From contig MKWL01000021.1 in NCBI GenBank assembly GCA_001899305.1, positions 238,227 through 302,226 on the forward strand: a DNA stretch of 64,000 bases, read 5' to 3'. The notes below the pieces were generated by a model. The model made no database searches and was not told where the DNA came from. It was given only the letters and a program-made list of their open reading frames with translations. This document shows, piece after piece, positions 26,495 through 36,672 of the stretch. Numbering within the stretch: the stretch's first letter is position 1; each line of letters starts with the position of its first letter. The DNA is from Thiobacillus sp. 0-1251. Lineage in GTDB: Bacteria > Pseudomonadota > Gammaproteobacteria > Burkholderiales > Thiobacillaceae. A program made the position numbers and the translations under genes.

Positions 26495-28058
26495 CCCGTT
26501 CGTCTTCGTCGGCCTGCTTGCGCTGCTGCTTGCCGGCTGTGCGCCCATGCTCAACCTCGACGCCCGGCGCCTGCCCACGCAAGCGCTGTCCAGCCACGCC
26601 GACAGCCCGCTGCGAACCCAGCTGGCGGCCCGGATTCCACCCGGCGAATCGGGCTTTCATCTGCTGAAGAGCGGCCAGGCGGCACTGGCGGCCCGCCTGG
26701 CGCTGGCACAACGCGCCACCCGTACGCTGGACGTGCAGTACTACCTGTTCCACAACGACACCACGGGCAAAATGGTCGCCGCCTCGCTGCTGGCTGCAGC
26801 CGACCGCGGCGTGCGCGTGCGTCTGCTGATCGACGACATCGACACCGCCGACAAGGAACTGGGGCTCGCCACGCTGAATGCCCACCCCAATATCCAGGTG
26901 CGGCTGTTCAATCCCTTCCACACCCGCAGTACCAGTCTGCTGGTCAGGGGCTGGCAGGCATTGCGCGAAAGCGTCCGCCTCAACCGCCGCATGCACAACA
27001 AGGTTTTCATCGCCGACAGCCAGGTCGGTATCACCGGCGGGCGCAACATCGGCGACGAATATTTCGGTGCCGACCATGATCTCGCCTTCATCGACCTCGA
27101 CGTCGTCGCGGCCGGTGCCATCGTCAATGCGCTGGCACAGTCGTTCGACACCTACTGGAACAGCGAGGCCGCCGTGCCCGCCTCCGCCCTGCCGATCACG
27201 CCCAGCGACAAGCGGCTGCAACGCACCACCCGGCGTTTGTATGAATTCCGCGCCCAGCAGCTCGACAGTGCGTATGGCCGCGCCCTGACCGCGGCCGACC
27301 CCATTCCTGGGCTGTTGAAAGGTGACACGTCCTGGCGCATTGCGCCCGCGGATCTCATCGTCGACCCGCCGGAAAAAGTACTCAAGCGCAGCAAATCGCC
27401 TTCCAGTCTGCTGGTCGGCCAGCTCGCCGGGCTCTGGGTCAACCCCACCCGGCACGTCCTCATCGTGTCGCCCTATTTCGTGCCCGGCGCCGCAGGCATG
27501 GCCTATTTCGAATACTGGCGCAGCCAGGGCATACAGGTCGACGTCCTGACCAACGCCTACGCCGCCAGCGACGTGCCGATCGTGCACGCCGGCTATGCCA
27601 ACTACCGCATCCCGTTGCTGGAGGCCGGCGTCAATCTCTACGAGCTGAAACCGGTGGCCGAACCCATCGGCGGCCGCCTGCGTGACCTCTCCGGCGGCTC
27701 GTCGCGCGCCAGCCTGCATGCCAAGACCTTCGTATTCGACGACGAGCACGTGTTCATCGGCAGCTTCAACTTCGATCCACGCTCGACCCTGCTCAATACC
27801 GAAATGGGCCTGGTGATCCATTCGCCTGAACTCGCCCGCGAGGTCACCGACATGGCCGAGAACGCAATGCGGCCCGAACGCAGTTTCCGGCCGCGACTCG
27901 CCATCGAAACCGTCAACGGAAAGATCGAGCGACGCCTGCAATGGACCGACGTGCACCAAGGCAGCCCGCGCACGTTCGATCGCGAACCCGACACCACCCC
28001 GATCCAGCGCGGCCTGCTGCGCATATTGCAGGCGTTGCCGATCGAGGAATACCTGTAA
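26478..28058 (+). CDS. Phospholipase D-family lipoprotein, cardiolipin synthase C-like
   Basis: 526 residues. The N-terminus is a lipoprotein signal, with hydrophobic residues 9-20 and lipobox L-L-A-G-C (Cys21). Two PLD active sites are intact: H-N-K-V-F-I-A-D starting at His173, and H-A-K-T-F-V-F-D starting at His414, each followed by a G-S/G-G and N pair. The length and L-D-V-Q-Y-Y-L-F-H motif near residue 80 match the ClsC/YmdC group, which makes cardiolipin from phosphatidylglycerol and phosphatidylethanolamine. Here the enzyme appears to be membrane-anchored and periplasmic. It overlaps ampD, so the two are probably co-transcribed. Confidence 0.85.
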   Translation: MRIRPDPFVFVGLLALLLAGCAPMLNLDARRLPTQALSSHADSPLRTQLAARIPPGESGFHLLKSGQAALAARLALAQRATRTLDVQYYLFHNDTTGKMVAASLLAAADRGVRVRLLIDDIDTADKELGLATLNAHPNIQVRLFNPFHTRSTSLLVRGWQALRESVRLNRRMHNKVFIADSQVGITGGRNIGDEYFGADHDLAFIDLDVVAAGAIVNALAQSFDTYWNSEAAVPASALPITPSDKRLQRTTRRLYEFRAQQLDSAYGRALTAADPIPGLLKGDTSWRIAPADLIVDPPEKVLKRSKSPSSLLVGQLAGLWVNPTRHVLIVSPYFVPGAAGMAYFEYWRSQGIQVDVLTNAYAASDVPIVHAGYANYRIPLLEAGVNLYELKPVAEPIGGRLRDLSGGSSRASLHAKTFVFDDEHVFIGSFNFDPRSTLLNTEMGLVIHSPELAREVTDMAENAMRPERSFRPRLAIETVNGKIERRLQWTDVHQGSPRTFDREPDTTPIQRGLLRILQALPIEEYL

Positions 28059-28100
28059 GCCACGGTAAAATCGGCTTTTCTGTTTTTGCTGGATTGACCT

Positions 28101-29297
28101 ATGCGACTCGGCACCCCACTTTCCCCTTCCGCCACCCGTGTCATGCTCCTGGGTGCAGGCGAGCTCGGCAAGGAAGTCATCATCGCGCTGCAGCGCCTTG
28201 GCGTCGAAGTCATCGCCGTCGACCGCTACGTCAATGCGCCCGGCCACCAGGTCGCGCATCGGGCCTACGTGACCGACATGAGCGACCGCTCGGCGCTGCG
28301 CGCGCTGATCGAGGCCGAGAAACCGCATCTGGTGGTGCCGGAAATCGAGGCCATCGCCACCGAGACCCTGCTGGAGATCGAGGCGGCCGGCCTGGCCGAA
28401 ATCATTCCCACGGCACGTGCCGCCAACCTCACCATGAACCGCGAGGGCATCCGCCGGCTCGCCGCCGAAACGCTGAACCTGCCGACCTCGCCCTACGTGT
28501 TCGCCGACAGCCTGGCCGAGATGACGGCCGCAGCGGAGAAACTGGGCTATCCGGTGATCGTCAAGCCGGTGATGTCGTCGTCCGGCAAGGGCCAGTCGCG
28601 GGTGGACGACGCCAGCCAGTTGCAAACGGCGTGGGACTATGCCGCCAGCGGCGGGCGGGTGGACAAGGGCCGCGTCATCGTCGAGGGCGTGATCGACTTC
28701 GATTATGAAATCACACTGCTGACCGTGCGTGCACGCGGGCCGTCGGGCGAGATCGAGACCCATTTCTGCGCCCCCATCGGCCATGTGCAGGTAAAAGGCG
28801 ACTACGTCGAATCGTGGCAGCCGCAGGCGATGTCCGCCGCCGCACTGCAACGCGCCCAGGAAATCGCTGCCGCCGTCACCTGCAACCTCGGCGGGCGCGG
28901 GCTTTTCGGCGTGGAGCTGTTCGTCAAGGGCGACAGGGTGTGGTTCTCCGAAGTCAGCCCGCGCCCGCATGACACCGGCATGGTGACGATGGCGACGCAG
29001 CGGCAGAACGAATTCGAACTGCACGCACGTGCCATCCTCGGCCTGCCGGTTGATGTCTCGCTGCGCGAACCCGGCGCCTCGGCCGTGATTTACGGCGGCA
29101 TGGACGCGACCGGTATTGTGTTCGATGGCGTTGCCGATGCGCTCGCCATGCCCGGTGTCGATATTCGGCTGTTCGGCAAGCCGCAGGCTTTCGTCCGCCG
29201 CCGCATGGGGGTGGCGCTCGCCACCGCCGCCGGCACGGACGAAGCCCGTCAGCGCGCCAAGGCCGCCGCCGCCGCGGTCAAAGCCGCGAAAGGCTGA
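28101..29297 (+). CDS. purT: Formate-dependent phosphoribosylglycinamide formyltransferase
   Basis: 398 residues of the ATP-grasp superfamily. PurT formylates GAR directly with formate and ATP, an alternative to the folate-dependent PurN in purine synthesis. N-terminal [12 protein letters not shown] is the glycine loop. [14 protein letters not shown] binds ATP near residues 153-166, and [10 protein letters not shown] binds magnesium and substrate near 292-301. ATG 28101 follows a TAAAAT-like -10 element at ~28068. Three bases separate it from the globin gene. Confidence 0.95.
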   Translation: MRLGTPLSPSATRVMLLGAGELGKEVIIALQRLGVEVIAVDRYVNAPGHQVAHRAYVTDMSDRSALRALIEAEKPHLVVPEIEAIATETLLEIEAAGLAEIIPTARAANLTMNREGIRRLAAETLNLPTSPYVFADSLAEMTAAAEKLGYPVIVKPVMSSSGKGQSRVDDASQLQTAWDYAASGGRVDKGRVIVEGVIDFDYEITLLTVRARGPSGEIETHFCAPIGHVQVKGDYVESWQPQAMSAAALQRAQEIAAAVTCNLGGRGLFGVELFVKGDRVWFSEVSPRPHDTGMVTMATQRQNEFELHARAILGLPVDVSLREPGASAVIYGGMDATGIVFDGVADALAMPGVDIRLFGKPQAFVRRRMGVALATAAGTDEARQRAKAAAAAVKAAKG

Positions 29298-29300
29298 ACG

Positions 29301-29681
29301 ATGCAAACGCATTATGAACGCCTTGGCGGCAGCGACGTCATTCGCCGCCTGGTCGACCGCTTTTACGACTTGATGGACGAAGACCCGGATTACTACGGCA
29401 TCCGCAAACTGCATCCGGCCGACCTTGGTGAATCGCGCAACAAGCTGTTCTGGTTCCTGTCCGGCTGGACCGGCGGTCCGCCGGAATATATCGACCGCTT
29501 CGGCCATCCCTTCCTGCGCCGCCGCCATATGCCCTTTGCCATCGGCGAGGCCGAACGCGACCAGTGGATGGGCTGCATGATCCGCGCCATGCAGGACGTG
29601 GGCGTGGATGCCGCCATGCAGCAGGAACTGACCGCAGCCTTCTTCAAGACCGCCGACTTCATGCGCAACCAGCCTGGATGA
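29301..29681 (+). CDS. Group II truncated haemoglobin
   Basis: 126 residues. Two-over-two globin: proximal His76 (R-R-R-H-M-P-F), B10 Tyr22, the F-W-F-L-S-G-W-T-G-G-P-P-E-Y segment and Trp89 at G8, typical of the TrHbO/class II type. Such proteins bind O2 or NO; roles in NO detoxification, peroxide reaction or O2 handling are proposed. The start is 3 bases after the purT stop, and its stop overlaps the next gene by ATGA. An operon with purT and the unknown membrane protein is likely. Confidence 0.9.
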   Translation: MQTHYERLGGSDVIRRLVDRFYDLMDEDPDYYGIRKLHPADLGESRNKLFWFLSGWTGGPPEYIDRFGHPFLRRRHMPFAIGEAERDQWMGCMIRAMQDVGVDAAMQQELTAAFFKTADFMRNQPG

Positions 29682-30940
29682 TCATGAAACGGCTGATCGG
29701 CTGGGGAGGACTGTTCGTTGTGCTGGCCGCACTCACCCTGCTGCCCTGGCTGGCGCTGGATGACGCACCCGCCATCGAGCCGCCGGCGCAATTCCGCCGC
29801 ACCGACCTCGCCTGGATCAAATCGCTGTTCGAGAAGCACGACCCGCGCGGGCAGACGCCCGATGTCGTCCAGAGCATCCAGCTCGACGAGGCCGAGCTCA
29901 ACCGGCTGCTCAACTACGCTGTCGAACTGCGCCGCGTCAGCGGCATTGCCGCCGAGCTTACGCCGGGACTGGCCACCCTTACCGCCACGCTGACCGTCCC
30001 GTCGAACCCGTTTGGACGCTACCTCAACATCACCGCCGAAGTGGCCGATGTGCCCGGTGGCATCCGCATCCGGAGCCTGCAACTCGGCAGCCTGCCGCTG
30101 CCGGGTACGCTGGCCGACTGGACGGCACGTCTGGCGCATCGCTGGCTGCGGCGCGACAAAACCTATGCGGCACTGGCTGATGCGTTCACGCAGGTGAGTT
30201 TCGATGAAAACCAGGCCACGCTGGATTACCGCTGGCGTCCCGAGCTGCTGACGCGGATCGAGCGAAAAAGCGCCGAACTGCTGCTTGCACCGGAAGATCA
30301 GGCCCGCATGCTGGCCTATGCCGAACGGCTGGATACGCTGCTGAAGCCCCACCCGCGCGGCAGCACGGTGCCGCTGGTGAGCATCATGGGCCCGCTGTTT
30401 ACCTACGCCCTGCAAAACGGCAACGACGCGCGCGAGGAAAACCGCGCCGCCCTCACTGCACTGGCGGCGTACCTGGGAGGGATCAGCCTGCCCAAGTTGC
30501 TGGAGGGCGACAGCCATTCGATCCGCCGGGCACCTCGCGTACTGCTATCGATCCACGGGCGGCGCGACTTTGCCGAGCATTTCGTGATTTCCGCCGCCCT
30601 ATCGGCCAACGGCGGCAGTCGCCTGGCCAATGCCATCGGCCTGATGAAGGAAGAAGAGGACGCCGACCGGGGCTCGGGCTTCAGTTTCACCGACCTGGCC
30701 AACGATCGTGCCGGCGTGAAGCTCGGCACCCACGCGACCGGTGATGCCGCGGCCCGGGTGCGACAACTGCTGGCCGTCTCCCACAGCGACACCGACCTGC
30801 TGCCCGATTTCCGCAACCTGCCGGAATTCATGCCGCAGACCGAATTCGACCGCCGTTTCGGGCCCATCGGCAGTGCACGCTACCAGCGGGTGATCCAGGG
30901 CATCGACGCCCGGCTGGCCGCGCATCCCCTGGCCCAATAA
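29678..30940 (+). CDS. Conserved membrane-anchored protein of unknown function
   Basis: 420 residues from ATG 29678 (ATGA overlap with the globin gene); M-K-R-L two codons later is an equal choice. One N-terminal hydrophobic helix (residues ~5-24) acts as an anchor or uncleaved signal. The rest is predicted periplasmic, with a mixed beta/alpha region to ~200 and a C-terminal helical part. F-S-F-T-D-L-A-N-D-R-A-G near residue 335 and F-D-R-R-F-G-P-I-G-S near 395 look conserved in style. No catalytic motif is recognised. It is likely expressed with the globin, but I cannot assign a function. Confidence 0.75.
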   Translation: MIMKRLIGWGGLFVVLAALTLLPWLALDDAPAIEPPAQFRRTDLAWIKSLFEKHDPRGQTPDVVQSIQLDEAELNRLLNYAVELRRVSGIAAELTPGLATLTATLTVPSNPFGRYLNITAEVADVPGGIRIRSLQLGSLPLPGTLADWTARLAHRWLRRDKTYAALADAFTQVSFDENQATLDYRWRPELLTRIERKSAELLLAPEDQARMLAYAERLDTLLKPHPRGSTVPLVSIMGPLFTYALQNGNDAREENRAALTALAAYLGGISLPKLLEGDSHSIRRAPRVLLSIHGRRDFAEHFVISAALSANGGSRLANAIGLMKEEEDADRGSGFSFTDLANDRAGVKLGTHATGDAAARVRQLLAVSHSDTDLLPDFRNLPEFMPQTEFDRRFGPIGSARYQRVIQGIDARLAAHPLAQ

Positions 30941-30964
30941 ACGGGTTCCGTCACAAAACCCTGT

Positions 30965-30993
30965 TATAATGCCGGGTTTCCCCGAATCCCGGC
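30965..30993 (+). promoter_or_regulatory. typA promoter -10 and leader hairpin
   Basis: A perfect TATAAT (30965-30970) with no clear -35 is followed at once by a 6-bp stem GCCGGG/CCCGGC (30971-30976, 30988-30993). The hairpin ends 7 bases before ATG 31001, and no Shine-Dalgarno sequence is visible between. The leader would be about 25 bases and almost wholly folded. Confidence 0.5.
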
Positions 30994-31000
30994 CCCCATC

Positions 31001-32833
<1,833 letters not shown>

Positions 32834-32868
32834 TCCCGTACCGGCGCGAGCCGGGACTGGTTTGACCC

Positions 32869-32893
32869 AACCCGGCTCAGGCCGGGTTTTTTT
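32869..32893 (+). terminator. Intrinsic terminator of typA
   Basis: An 8-bp perfect stem AACCCGGC/GCCGGGTT with loop TCAG (32869-32888) runs directly into seven T (32887-32893). Strong rho-independent terminator. Confidence 0.9.
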
Positions 32894-32918
32894 ATGGCGG
32901 CACAGGTAAAATCCGCGC

Positions 32919-34211
32919 ATGCAACCTGTCGAAATCGGCCTCCTCGCCGGCCTTGCCGTCCTCATCCTCATGATCGCCATCCTGCTGCTTCGCCTGGGCG
33001 CGCTGCGGCGGGAGCAACTCGGATTGCCCGCGCTATTGGCTCAGGACATGGAAGCCCGCCACCGCGCGGTGCTGACCGACCTGCACGCCGGATTGTCACA
33101 GCAATCCGACCGCATGCAGACCCAGCTCGCCGCCTTGCAGGTGGCGCAGAGCGAACGGCTGGCGGAAACGCGCGAAACCGTCACCGGCCAGTTCACCCTG
33201 TTCCAGACCGCGATGCTGGAAAAGCTGATCGAGCAGGGACGCGCCGAGCAGAGCCTGCTGCAGGACACGCTCAAAGGCATGACCGCGCACTTCAACGAGC
33301 GCGTCCAGCAGTTGTCGCAGACGGTCGACGGCCGCCTCAATGAAATATCCGGTAAGGTGGCCGAGCGGCTCGACGAAGGCTTCAAGAAGACCAACGAGAC
33401 CTTCACCTCGGTGATGACACGGCTGGCGGTGATCGACGAGGCGCAAAAAAAGATCGAGGGCCTCGCGTCCAACGTCGTCTCGCTGCAGGAGATCCTGGGT
33501 GACAAGCGCTCGCGCGGTGCCTTCGGCGAGGTTCAGCTGGAAGCGCTGGTGCGGAACAGCCTGCCGCCGGACGCCTACGCGTTCCAGCACACCCTCAAAA
33601 GCGGGGCGCGCGCCGACTGCGTGCTGATCCTGCCCGCCCCGACCGGCATGGTCTGCGTCGATTCCAAGTTCCCGCTGGAAAACTACAGCCGCATGTTCGA
33701 CGACGGCCTGCCGCCGGCCGAGCGCGACGCCGCACGACGGCAGTTCAAGGCTGATGTCAGGAAGCACGTCGACGACATTGCCGCCAAGTACATCGTCGAA
33801 GGCGAAACCTCCGACGGTGCCGTCATGTTCCTGCCGGCCGAGGCGGTGTTCGCCGAGATCCACGCCTACCATCCCGACCTGGTCGAGCACGCGCAGAAGA
33901 AGCGCGTCTGGCTCACCTCGCCGACCACGCTGATGGCCGTACTCAATACGGCACGCGCGGTGATCCGCGATTCGGAAACCCGGCGCATGGCCCACGTCAT
34001 CAAGGACGAACTGGGCAAACTGGCGAAGGATTTTTCCCGCTTCGACGAGCGCATGAAGAAGCTCGCCACCCACATCGAGCAGGCCAACAAGGATGTCAGC
34101 GAGGTTCGCATTTCCAGCGACAAGATCAGCCGCCGCTTTCAGCAGATCGAGCGGGTCGAGCTCGAGCACCCGGACGCCGCCAACGCGCGCCTGCTCGACG
34201 ACGAGGAATGA
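32919..34211 (+). CDS. rmuC: RmuC family DNA recombination protein
   Basis: 430 residues. An N-terminal membrane helix (residues ~5-25), then a long coiled coil rich in Gln, Glu and Leu (to ~165), then the RmuC nuclease-like domain with L-G-D-K-R-S-R-G-A-F-G-E-V-Q-L-E near 187-203. V-C-V-D-S-K-F-P-L-E-N-Y and F-L-P-A-E-A-V-F-A-E follow. RmuC limits inversions between short inverted repeats; its biochemical action is not settled. A TAAAAT sequence 13 bases before the ATG suggests a very short leader. ATGA overlap to mtfA. Confidence 0.92.
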   Translation: MQPVEIGLLAGLAVLILMIAILLLRLGALRREQLGLPALLAQDMEARHRAVLTDLHAGLSQQSDRMQTQLAALQVAQSERLAETRETVTGQFTLFQTAMLEKLIEQGRAEQSLLQDTLKGMTAHFNERVQQLSQTVDGRLNEISGKVAERLDEGFKKTNETFTSVMTRLAVIDEAQKKIEGLASNVVSLQEILGDKRSRGAFGEVQLEALVRNSLPPDAYAFQHTLKSGARADCVLILPAPTGMVCVDSKFPLENYSRMFDDGLPPAERDAARRQFKADVRKHVDDIAAKYIVEGETSDGAVMFLPAEAVFAEIHAYHPDLVEHAQKKRVWLTSPTTLMAVLNTARAVIRDSETRRMAHVIKDELGKLAKDFSRFDERMKKLATHIEQANKDVSEVRISSDKISRRFQQIERVELEHPDAANARLLDDEE

Positions 34212-34981
34212 GCTGGTTTGGCCGCTGGCGCCGTGCCCGCATCCTCGAGCGGCACGCCATCCCGCCAGGGGATTTCGACGCCGCGCTCGCCCGCCTGCCG
34301 ATCCTGCACCGGCTGGATGCCTCGGAACGGGCGCGCCTGCATGAGGCCGTCAGCCTGTTCATTCACGACAAGACGTTTTCCGCGGCGGGCGGCGCCGAGG
34401 TCGATTCGGCCATCCGGCTCGCCATTGCCCTGCAGGCCTGCCTGCTGACGCTCAACCTTGGTGAGGACAGCTACCGCGGCTGGAGCGAAATCATTCTCTA
34501 TCCCGATGAGTTCCTGCGCGCCCGCGAGGAGGTGGATGAGGCCGGGGTGGTGCATCATACGCGCGACATCCTGGCGGGCGAATCCTGGCACGGCGGCCCG
34601 TTGGTCCTGTCGCTCGCGGACGTCGAGGCCAGCGGCCAGGCCGACGGCGTCAACGTCGTGCTGCACGAGTTTGCCCACAAGCTCGACATGCTGAACGGCG
34701 ACGCCAATGGGTTTCCACCGCTGCATCGCGGCATGGACTCAAGCGCCTGGGCACGCGATTTCAGCATGGCCTACGCGGATCTGTGCAGCCGCGTCGACGC
34801 CGGCGAGGACACGGCCATCGATCCCTATGCCACGGCCGATCCCGCCGAGTTCTTTGCAGTGCTCACCGAGGTGTTTTTCGAAACGCCCGCGCTGCTCGAT
34901 GCGGAGTACCCGGCCGTCTACCGGCAGTTGCAGCAGTTCTATCGCCAGCATCCGCTACACCCTCAGGGAGCGAAAGCATGA
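34208..34981 (+). CDS. mtfA: Zinc peptidase, Mlc titration factor A family
   Basis: 257 residues of the M90 peptidase family. The zinc site H-E-F-A-H has His153, Glu154 and His157, followed by K-L-D-M-L-N-G-D-A-N-G. F-F-A-V-L-T-E-V-F-F-E-T-P holds the third ligand Glu. In E. coli MtfA binds the glucose repressor Mlc and has aminopeptidase activity. No ptsG/Mlc system is visible here, so the partner is unknown. Overlaps rmuC and the aminotransferase gene by ATGA. Confidence 0.9.
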   Translation: MSWFGRWRRARILERHAIPPGDFDAALARLPILHRLDASERARLHEAVSLFIHDKTFSAAGGAEVDSAIRLAIALQACLLTLNLGEDSYRGWSEIILYPDEFLRAREEVDEAGVVHHTRDILAGESWHGGPLVLSLADVEASGQADGVNVVLHEFAHKLDMLNGDANGFPPLHRGMDSSAWARDFSMAYADLCSRVDAGEDTAIDPYATADPAEFFAVLTEVFFETPALLDAEYPAVYRQLQQFYRQHPLHPQGAKA

Positions 34982-36147
34982 ATTCGAAACTGCCGGGAAC
35001 GGCCGCACGTATCGACGACATCGCACCCTTCCACGTCATGGATATCCTGGCGCGGGCACAGGCCCTGGAGGCAGCCGGCCGCGACATCATCCATCTCGAA
35101 ATCGGCGAACCCGACTTCGCCACGCCACCGCCCATCGTCGAGGCCGGCATTGCCGCATTGCGTGCCGGCCATACGCACTACACCGGCGCCCTGGGCCTGC
35201 CTGAGCTGCGCACGGCCATCACCGGATTTTACGCCTCGCGCTGGCAGGCCCCGGTCGAACCCGGGCGCATCGTCGTCACCCCCGGCGCATCCGGCGCGCT
35301 GCTGCTGGCGCTGGGATTGCTGGCCGGGCCCGGCGACACCGTATTGATGGCCGACCCCGGCTATCCCTGCAATCGCCACTTCGCTCGTTTTTGCGAAGCG
35401 CACGCGATCAACGTGCCGGTCGATGCCGACAGCGGCTTCCAGCTCACGCTCGAACTGATCGAGCGTCATGCCACCACGGCCACTCGTGCGGTGCTGATCG
35501 CCAGCCCGTCCAACCCCACCGGCACCGCCATGGCAGCGGATGAGCTCGAACGCATCCACGACTGGTGCGCTACGCACGGCATCGCCCTGATCGTCGACGA
35601 GATCTATCTGGCGCTGACCTACGACGGCCTCGAACACAGCGCCGCCCGCTGGGATGACGTGTTTGTCGTCAACAGTTTCTCGAAGTTCTTCCTGATGACC
35701 GGCTGGCGGCTCGGCTGGCTGGCGGCCCCCGCCTGGGCCATGCCGGCGCTGGAACGGCTCGCACAGAATCTGTATCTGGCCGCCCCCACCCCGGCGCAGC
35801 ATGCCGCGCTTGCAGCATTCGCTCCCGCAAGCCTGGACATGCTCGAAGCCTGCAAGGCCGAGTTGCGCGCCCGTCGCGATTACCTGCTGCCGGCCTTGCG
35901 CGAGCGCGGCTTCGTCATCCCGGCCACGCCACAGGGCGCGTTTTACCTGTATGCCGATTGCAGCCGCCTGGCCCAGGACAGCCATGTATTGGCCAATCGT
36001 TTGCTCGAGGAAGCAGGTATCGCCACGACGCCCGGGGTCGATTTCGGCACCTACCAGCCGGCGCGATATATCCGCTTCGCCTATACCCAGCCGCTGCCAC
36101 GCCTGGCCGAGGCCATGGCGCGGCTCGATCGTTTCCTGCAGGCATAA
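34978..36147 (+). CDS. PLP-dependent class I/II aminotransferase
   Basis: 389 residues from ATG 34978 (ATGA overlap with mtfA; ribosome site AGGGAGCG). Fold type I aminotransferase: H-L-E-I-G-E-P-D-F near residue 38-46, S-P-S-N-P-T-G-T near 177-184, I-V-D-E-I-Y. Schiff-base Lys236 lies in S-F-S-K-F-F-L-M-T-G-W-R-L-G-W, and the C-terminal Y-I-R-F-A-Y binds the substrate carboxylate. It belongs to the aspartate/alanine aminotransferase-like group; the amino acid cannot be named from sequence alone. A bidirectional terminator follows at once. Confidence 0.9.
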   Translation: MNSKLPGTAARIDDIAPFHVMDILARAQALEAAGRDIIHLEIGEPDFATPPPIVEAGIAALRAGHTHYTGALGLPELRTAITGFYASRWQAPVEPGRIVVTPGASGALLLALGLLAGPGDTVLMADPGYPCNRHFARFCEAHAINVPVDADSGFQLTLELIERHATTATRAVLIASPSNPTGTAMAADELERIHDWCATHGIALIVDEIYLALTYDGLEHSAARWDDVFVVNSFSKFFLMTGWRLGWLAAPAWAMPALERLAQNLYLAAPTPAQHAALAAFAPASLDMLEACKAELRARRDYLLPALRERGFVIPATPQGAFYLYADCSRLAQDSHVLANRLLEEAGIATTPGVDFGTYQPARYIRFAYTQPLPRLAEAMARLDRFLQA

Positions 36148-36170
36148 AAAAACCGGCCCGAAGGCCGGTT
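36146..36170. terminator. Bidirectional intrinsic terminator
   Basis: An 8-bp perfect stem AACCGGCC/GGCCGGTT with loop CGAA (36151-36170). Reading on the minus strand it is followed by a run of seven T, so it ends the Ala-rich lipoprotein transcript well. On the plus strand it is followed by TTCTCGTT and ends the aminotransferase transcript less strongly. Confidence 0.88.
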
Positions 36171-36189
36171 CTCGTTCCTGAGCCAGGAA

Positions 36190-36441
36190 TTACTTGGCAG
36201 GAGCTTCAGCAGGCGCAGCAGCAGGAGCGGCAGCGTCAGCAGCAGGTGCAGCAGCGTCAGCAGCGGGAGCGGCAGCTTCCGGAGCGGCAGGAGCAGCAGG
36301 AGCAGCTTCCATCGGAGCAGCAGCTTCCGGAGCCGGCGCAGCAGCAGCGGGAGCTTCGGCAGGAGCAGCGGCTTCTTCTTTTTTGCCACAAGCAGTCATG
36401 GAAACAGCCAGCAGAGCAGCCAGGAGAACGGAATATTTCAT
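36190..36441 (-). CDS. Small Ala/Pro/Glu-rich lipoprotein
   Basis: 83 residues from ATG 36441 with AAGGGAAA upstream. Lipoprotein signal: hydrophobic residues 5-15, then S-M-T-A-C with Cys18, followed by G-K-K-E-E. The rest is almost only Ala, Pro, Glu, Asp and Met, with repeated A-A-P-A-A-D blocks near the C-terminus, ending E-A-P-A-K. Such sequences form extended, flexible linkers. The function is unknown; a periplasmic spacer or wall-contact lipoprotein is possible. Strong terminator behind, own promoter in front: a monocistronic, probably well-expressed gene. Confidence 0.75.
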   Translation of the reverse strand: MKYSVLLAALLAVSMTACGKKEEAAAPAEAPAAAAPAPEAAAPMEAAPAAPAAPEAAAPAADAAAPAADAAAPAAAPAEAPAK

Positions 36442-36518
36442 TTGATTTCCCTTTATTACGAATATAAAAACCCACACCAGAGATCGGTCCGGGACTTGAG
36501 ATCCAGCCGACGCGCGGA

Positions 36519-36549
36519 ATTCTAACAAATCGGCAAAAGAAAACCACAA
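36519..36549 (-). promoter_or_regulatory. Candidate promoter of the Ala-rich lipoprotein, in an AT-rich gap
   Basis: TAGAAT (36524-36519) lies about 70 bases before the ribosome site, with TTGTGG or TGTGGT (~36549-36543) as a weak -35. The 231-base gap (36442-36672) is clearly more AT-rich than its neighbours. It also holds an inverted repeat GTTGTG-N7-CACAAC (36583-36601) that could be an operator. No gene is seen in the gap. Confidence 0.4.
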
Positions 36550-36672
36550 TCTATTAATTTTCTTCCATTGCGGAAAATTTGCGTTGTGTAATTACCACAA
36601 CCCTTGGGCCACGCCCTGGTTGCGTTCGCGCAAACCCTGTGATTTCAAGGTATTCACCGTGCCAGCCGATTG

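Noticed and set aside
28059-28100. AAGCC/GGCTT hairpin with T-rich tail between the PLD gene and purT as a terminator
   Set aside because: The stem is only 5 bp with an 11-base loop, and the TAAAAT inside fits a purT promoter better.
26379-29528. A 1049-codon open frame on the minus strand opposite ampD, the PLD gene, purT and the globin gene
   Set aside because: It lies antisense to four well-recognised genes. Its translation is rich in His, Gln, Arg and Gly, the usual signature of antisense frames in GC-rich DNA.
36190-36370. A CRISPR-like or tandem DNA repeat
   Set aside because: The repetition is GCN codons for Ala in a coding frame with a lipoprotein signal; units are not identical or evenly spaced.
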